Positions 59,261-64,000 of a DNA stretch of 64,000 bases are shown here, piece after piece (positions within the stretch are counted from its first letter, which is position 1; each line of letters begins with the position of its first letter). Made by a program: the position numbers and the translations under genes. The notes below the pieces were generated by a model that saw only the letters and a list, made by a program, of their open reading frames with translations, was not told the DNA's origin and did no database searches. Origin of the DNA: Cristatella mucedo (lineage: Eukaryota > Bryozoa > Phylactolaemata > Cristatellidae); the NCBI GenBank assembly GCA_009760855.2, contig WPIO01000002.1:5946501-6010500 (forward strand), in the 5' to 3' direction.

Positions 59261-60470
59261 ATTATAGTAAACGTGGTCCCAAGTCACTCTACGATTGCTG
59301 AAAGATATGGCAAGTTGGAAATTGACAGAAATTGCGAGTCATTCTCTGCAATGTAATCTTCTCCCGAGGCTCTCCACGTCTCAGTTATCCAGGCTCCAAG
59401 ATGCACGCAGTTAATAGGGCTAGCACCTGAGGAAATATTACAAATGTTTATTGTTTCTTATTTTATATAACAGCCTTGTGCGCCATTAGTGACAGCGAAA
59501 CTGCACAGCACTCTCAGGATACTCGAATTAGAAAACATTAATGCGGAGGCGGAATGACGCGAGTGCTTGTTATCGTGTGAAGCCGAGCAGGCGAATTACT
59601 TAGTTCGTCATCAACAGGCACCTTGTTGAGCATCGCCAGCATCCCATCACAAGATATCTGTGGCTGTGTGACAAGGCTAACTTCACGCCACGGTGCATGT
59701 TTGATCTTGCCTAGAACTCCCGCAGAACTGCCATGAGCTATCCTCATCCGCCTCAATAACCCAAGTTGAAAGGCAGGCTTGCCACAGTATGGTTGAGTTC
59801 CAGCTGCCCCTGTGAAATATCTACATCCCTAGGTGAACTTAATCATGTAGTTTCCTCAAGATCAAGATTTAGCAGCTCTCTCTCCCCGAAATCCTGCACA
59901 AGCTTTTTTTAAGCAGTAGTGATACGTGTTGCTCCAGACAAAAAACTTACACCGATGGTGAGGGAAATGCAGCTGGAGACTGTAAATAGTAACACGAATT
60001 TTTCCGCTATCCATAATGCAGAAGAACGGAAAAAGAATGCGAAATTTACCAGAGACAAGCTGACTGTCAATGTTTTGAGTCAACTGTTAAACTCTTATTT
60101 ATATAGGTTGAATGACATGTGAGTAGTTATCACAAAGACGTGGATGGGCTTGGCTGCTGTGCTATCAGCTTCAGCAAAGCAGAATCTGTTCAACGGTAGG
60201 TAAATTTAATTAGCCTAAACTTAATAACTGATTTCATCATTGTATGAGATATCAATTTGTGATACGACACTCAGATAATATACAGATGGTACAGGAAATT
60301 ACGTGTCCGAGCTCATTGGATACTTATTTTTCCTGGTTATAAATACATTCAATTAATCCGCAACAAAAAAACGGTGTACTGTCATTCAATTAAAAAAATG
60401 TCACCAGGGTGCGAATTTTAGCAAGAGATACTAAAGAGAAGTTAAGAGAGTTCGACGAACTAGATGGCAG
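59261..60470. other. No gene recognised
   Basis: AT-rich with short ORFs only (for example 59538-59756 minus); no domain. Confidence 0.4.
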
Positions 60471-60720
60471 GGGGCGATCACAGTACAGATTAAGCAGTAC
60501 GTCATCTACACACAACTAAAATTCTAAATCTTGCTTGGCGATTCGACCTGCAAGTGAAGACAAGAAAATTTTGAACAGAAGCTGACCGAGAACAGACTCC
60601 TGGACACTCTGAGATTATAAAGAGGTTGATAAAACAGTTGGACGTTTACACGGCGTAGCTAGAAGCTGTATCTGTTAAGCAGCGACTAACATACGCTCAG
60701 AAAAGCCAGGGTTTAGCTAA
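60471..60720 (-). repeat. Decayed LINE RT fragment, minus strand (tentative)
   Basis: Words such as AGCAGTACGTCATCTACACA and CCGAGAACAGACTCCTGGAC resemble the LINE-B RT segment seen at 21.6-21.73 kb in the same orientation. Heavily mutated; could be a related subfamily. Confidence 0.4.
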
Positions 60721-60818
60721 TAAGTTTGCCACTGACTTTTTTGGAGGCTGCAACAAAAAGAAAGCTGATAGTGCATGCTTGTATTATGGTGCCCGGCGTG
60801 CTCCTTCTGATTAATTTA

Positions 60819-61585
60819 ATAATAATAACAAAAATAATAATGCACTTTATAGAGCGCCCTCAGATAACTCAATCTCTTTCTAGGCGGTTTACATTTGCTG
60901 TAAAGGGAACACGATGAATGTTGAGCGGAAATACCATGCTTGACAAACAGCCTGAATAACATGGCTAAGGGTGACATGCACAGGGTCAGCATGCAAATGT
61001 AGTTAGTGGCAGCACGCACAGTGTCAGCATGCGTATGCACATAAAGATCAAATTACAGGGACCCACTAAATTCGGTCATGTGTAGGCGTGTTTTTAATTT
61101 TTATTTAAATGTGGCCAAGTCAGAGGGTGTTGTGACGCATCTGGAGTCAGTTTCAGGCTTTGGGAGTAGGTGAACTAAAGGCACGACCTCCAAATGATTT
61201 GAGATTCTTACGTGGTACAGGTAAACAGTTATTTTCCAAAAAGCGCGTGGTAAAATGCTTGGCTTGGTGGGGGTAGACCTGATCGGTAGGCGGGAGCCAA
61301 AAAATGAAGGGACCTAAAATTGCGTGACGAAACCTTGAAGTCGATTAGTTGCTTGACTGGTAGTCAGTGCAGGCTGGACCGAAGTGGTGTGATGTGGCAA
61401 CTGCGATACTCATGACAGATAAGCCTAGCGGCGGAATTTTGCACCAGCTGTAAGCGTCTGATTGAACAGGCCAATAGACTAGCAAGCAGTCAGCTACAGA
61501 AGACGGGATGTCTCAAATGTATACACTGACTTAGATGTGGTATCCCTATCTAAACAAGCCCGAATTTTAGCAATTTTGTGGCCCA
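60819..61585 (-). mobile_element. LINE-B copy, minus strand
   Basis: It starts with AATAATAATAACAAAAATAA and GAGCGCCCTCAGATAACTCA (reverse of the tail) and runs through the post-RT region to about 61585 (CCCGAATTTTAGCAAT). 5'-truncated and mutated. Confidence 0.75.
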
Positions 61586-62629
61586 GGCCTCTGTTCAAGC
61601 TCTCCCCAGCAGCCTACTTCCGGTAAGTACCGAAGCGGGTTGCAGCAGCAGTCGCTTCTGCTAAGCTGGTTCCGGCATTCAAGAAGGTGAGTAAAAAAGC
61701 AGCTGGTAAATAAAGGAAGGTGGAGCTTGGAGCTTTCTGTAACAATGGTGAGATTCCGTACCTGGCAGAGAAGCTAGCTGCTAAAATCCAGCCTTAAGAT
61801 CAGCAGCATATACCTTAGTGGACACCTCTTCCTAAATTTCCTCACGACTAGACTCCTCTGAGGTCATTCCTTGCAGCATTGCAGCGTCCACATTCAAGTC
61901 TGCCACTAGCAGACCCCGGTCTCGACGTTTACCTCCCAGTCTAATGAGATTAATTTCCTCCAATTAGTGTCTGAGATGCATCGATTTGCTGTTGTTATGG
62001 TTAACTGTCATAGCATATATGTCTCTATCCTAACAGATTATCCGTTCAAACGTTCAAAAATTTATTTTGGTAGAAAATTCATTAAAAAAGCATGGTTGAC
62101 TCCGAGAATTTTAGCAGCTTCCACCAAATCTCCAATGCCGTGCACATCAAAGATACGGGAACGAGAAGCAGCAGACCAGCTAAAATCTTACACACAAACT
62201 TAAAATCTACCAAGTAATTTCCTTAAGACTTTAAAGAAAGTCGCTCAATAAAATCAGAGTTGCTGTGGATAAACAGTGACCTTCTCAGAATAAAGACGAA
62301 GGTAGATTCTCGGTGCTTTGTCTTCTGGATCTTTTTGCGGCGTGCGGTGCTAGTGATTGCCCAACTCCGTGCTGTGTACTTCTCATTTCGCCCGGGCATC
62401 ACAAGCGCGTGGCACTGCAATAGTGCCGATCTCATTTTAATAGCAGAGTGCATAGTATTGATGTCAATGGGTAACAGTCACGAGAGGAGCCTCTAAAGAA
62501 CGGCGTACCCTATGGTTCTTCGCTTGGTAAACTTCTTTTCAAAATATTTGCTCTTCCCTAGCCACTAAAGTCGTCAATCACAACTTAGGCTTTCATTCCC
62601 CGGTCAATAATGCACAGCGGTACCTACGC
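61586..62629. other. No gene recognised
   Basis: Mixed composition; ORFs of 76-78 codons at 61967-62203 and 62223-62496 show no domain. Confidence 0.4.
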
Positions 62630-63500
62630 TGTGATCCTTCCCAGCTTTCCAGCATGCACATTTTTTTTAGTTCCCTTGCTGCATGTATTTTGGACTACGA
62701 CATTTGGATGGCAGCGAACTTCATAGAAATTAAATTACAACAAAATCAACCTACTAGTTATGGGCGAACCTAGTGTGACTCAAAACATGGAAAAATATCG
62801 ATTGAAATGGACGGTGCCAGCATGTCTTTAGTAGCATCTGAACGAAATCTGGGCGTCCGGTACCGGTGACTCCTATAGACTGTCATCACTGTCGAGTTTT
62901 CTATTTTAAGCTACGTAGCAAAGCAAATTTAAAGGCCTGCTTAGACAGAAGAACCACATCTAAGTTGGTTGAGGCCTTCATGACATCCCGTCTTGTCTTA
63001 TGAATGTCACTGCTTCCATATATTTGGGCCTGTTTCAATCAAGTGCTTACAGTTGGCGAAAAACTGTGCAGCAAGGCTTGTCTATCGTCAACGTTGCAGT
63101 AGCCACATTACTCCAATTCTCGAAAAACGGCAATGACTTCGTATCCAGCAGCACATCGACATTAAGATTTGTCACTCACTTGCATTTTCCTTTACTCTCT
63201 TGCTCCAGCCCACCTACCTAAAATACTTACCAATCAGAATAGCTATTCTGCCACCTGCTCTTTTGACTCATGTCATACCTTGAACCAACCTCTCATATAT
63301 TAGAGACCATGCCTTTGGTTCGGAAACTCTTGAAGTCTAAAACTCCTTATTGACTGTCGTCACGACATCGCATGACTTGACGTATTAAAAGAAGCTAAAA
63401 ATGGCTATTTTCCTCTTAGCATTGGCTTGGTCATTGCAAATTTGGCTGCAGGTGGATAAGCATGCTTAACCTAGGCATGGTTTTACTAACCGAGCAGACA
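62630..63500 (+). mobile_element. LINE-B copy, strongly decayed
   Basis: TACTAGTTATGGGCGAACCTA near 62752, GAACGAAATCTGGGCGTCCGG near 62842 and CAGCAAGGCTTGTCTATCGT near 63070 follow the LINE-B order. Many indels, no usable frame, tail poorly preserved. Confidence 0.65.
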
Positions 63501-64000
63501 TTCTTAATGCCAAGCATGCGTAGAGTGCAAAATGAATTCATCCATCCAAACTCAACAACAATAAGTTCAGATCATTATTATTATAGCTGTTAAAAGATGG
63601 CCTCACAAATTGCGACGATTGTGTAAACTTCTGGAGAAGTGCCCACGAGTGCTATGCCGCACGCAAACCTGCGAAGCTGCACAAGACAGGCAGCGGCGCG
63701 CAGGTTTGTAGAATCACTAGGAAGAGGAAGCTAGAACTCGGGAGCGAACGGCTTAGACGCTTGTACTCACGGCTGCGATTATTCTCAAACGACAGCGAAC
63801 CGTGTGCTAGCTAGCTAGCTACGATAAAGTGCTGAGGACCTGCAGCCGGATGCAATAGCAGGCCACGTTGTTCGGTTAAAAGCTCGTTTATCTGGTTCTG
63901 GTTCTCTCTGCATATGTATCTCTGCATATGTGTGCATATGTATCGGAGTCTGGAGCGTCGGGAGAGCTACGGGCATAGTGTTTAGCTCCTTGGCTACAGT
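63501..64000. other. No gene recognised
   Basis: Includes a CTAGCTAGCTAGCTA run near 63807 and a CpG-richer stretch at 63650-63780. Nothing else identified. Confidence 0.4.

Overview
The window is eukaryotic and almost certainly from an invertebrate animal with a repeat-rich genome. Coding sequence is split by GT-AG introns of 0.2-5 kb. Transposon remnants are dense: two families of CR1/L2-type LINE, a decayed Ty3/gypsy element, a second LTR family and two tRNA-derived SINE families. Long (TA)n, (CT)n and (CA)n microsatellites are common. There are no operons, bacterial genes or CRISPR arrays. The species cannot be named from the sequence.

The only host gene I can support lies on the + strand at about 2.8-17.8 kb. 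I joined the exons by hand: 2787/2817-2994 (tentative), 8271-9422, 11039-11079, 11280-12440, 14536-14558 (a 23-nt microexon), 14661-14766 and 17661-17813. All junctions are phase-compatible, and the product is about 935-947 residues. The last three exons encode a basic helix-loop-helix leucine zipper at the extreme C-terminus. It keeps the His-Glu-Arg contacts of E-box (CACGTG) binders, and an acidic EEDDFIDVERVD segment lies upstream. The architecture is that of a divergent Myc-family transcription factor. A near full-length LINE-A sits in its first large intron and a SINE sits near its 3' end.

From about 18.6 kb onward the window is mostly layered mobile-element debris. LINE-B copies (3' end AGAGATTAAGTTCTCT hairpin plus ATT repeats) lie at 20.1-22.56, 33.0-34.07, 34.08-35.97, 38.43-39.49, 44.63-45.86, 58.07-59.16, 60.82-61.58 and 62.6-63.5 kb. 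LINE-A copies lie at 3.69-7.31, 20.58-21.0, 36.45-36.9, 41.03-42.69, 43.94-44.57 and 56.09-56.33 kb. An LTR family of about 1.1-1.27 kb (TGTAGCGC...GCGTTACA ends) appears at 23.97, 26.10, 27.02, 37.30 and 48.96 kb; the 37.30 kb copy is a solo LTR with a GCTTG target duplication. Two of these LTRs face each other tail-to-tail around a 76-nt tRNA-Glu-like sequence that includes CCA. A decayed gypsy element with LTR-like direct repeats spans 53.28-57.76 kb. Several insertions are nested and give a relative chronology.

Remaining stretches (19.1-20.1, 24.1-26.1, 28.5-30.0, 30.2-33.0, 39.5-41.0, 45.9-48.9, 49.8-53.2, 59.3-60.8, 61.6-62.6 and 63.5-64 kb) contain no gene I can recognise. Some are CpG-rich and could contain promoters or first exons.
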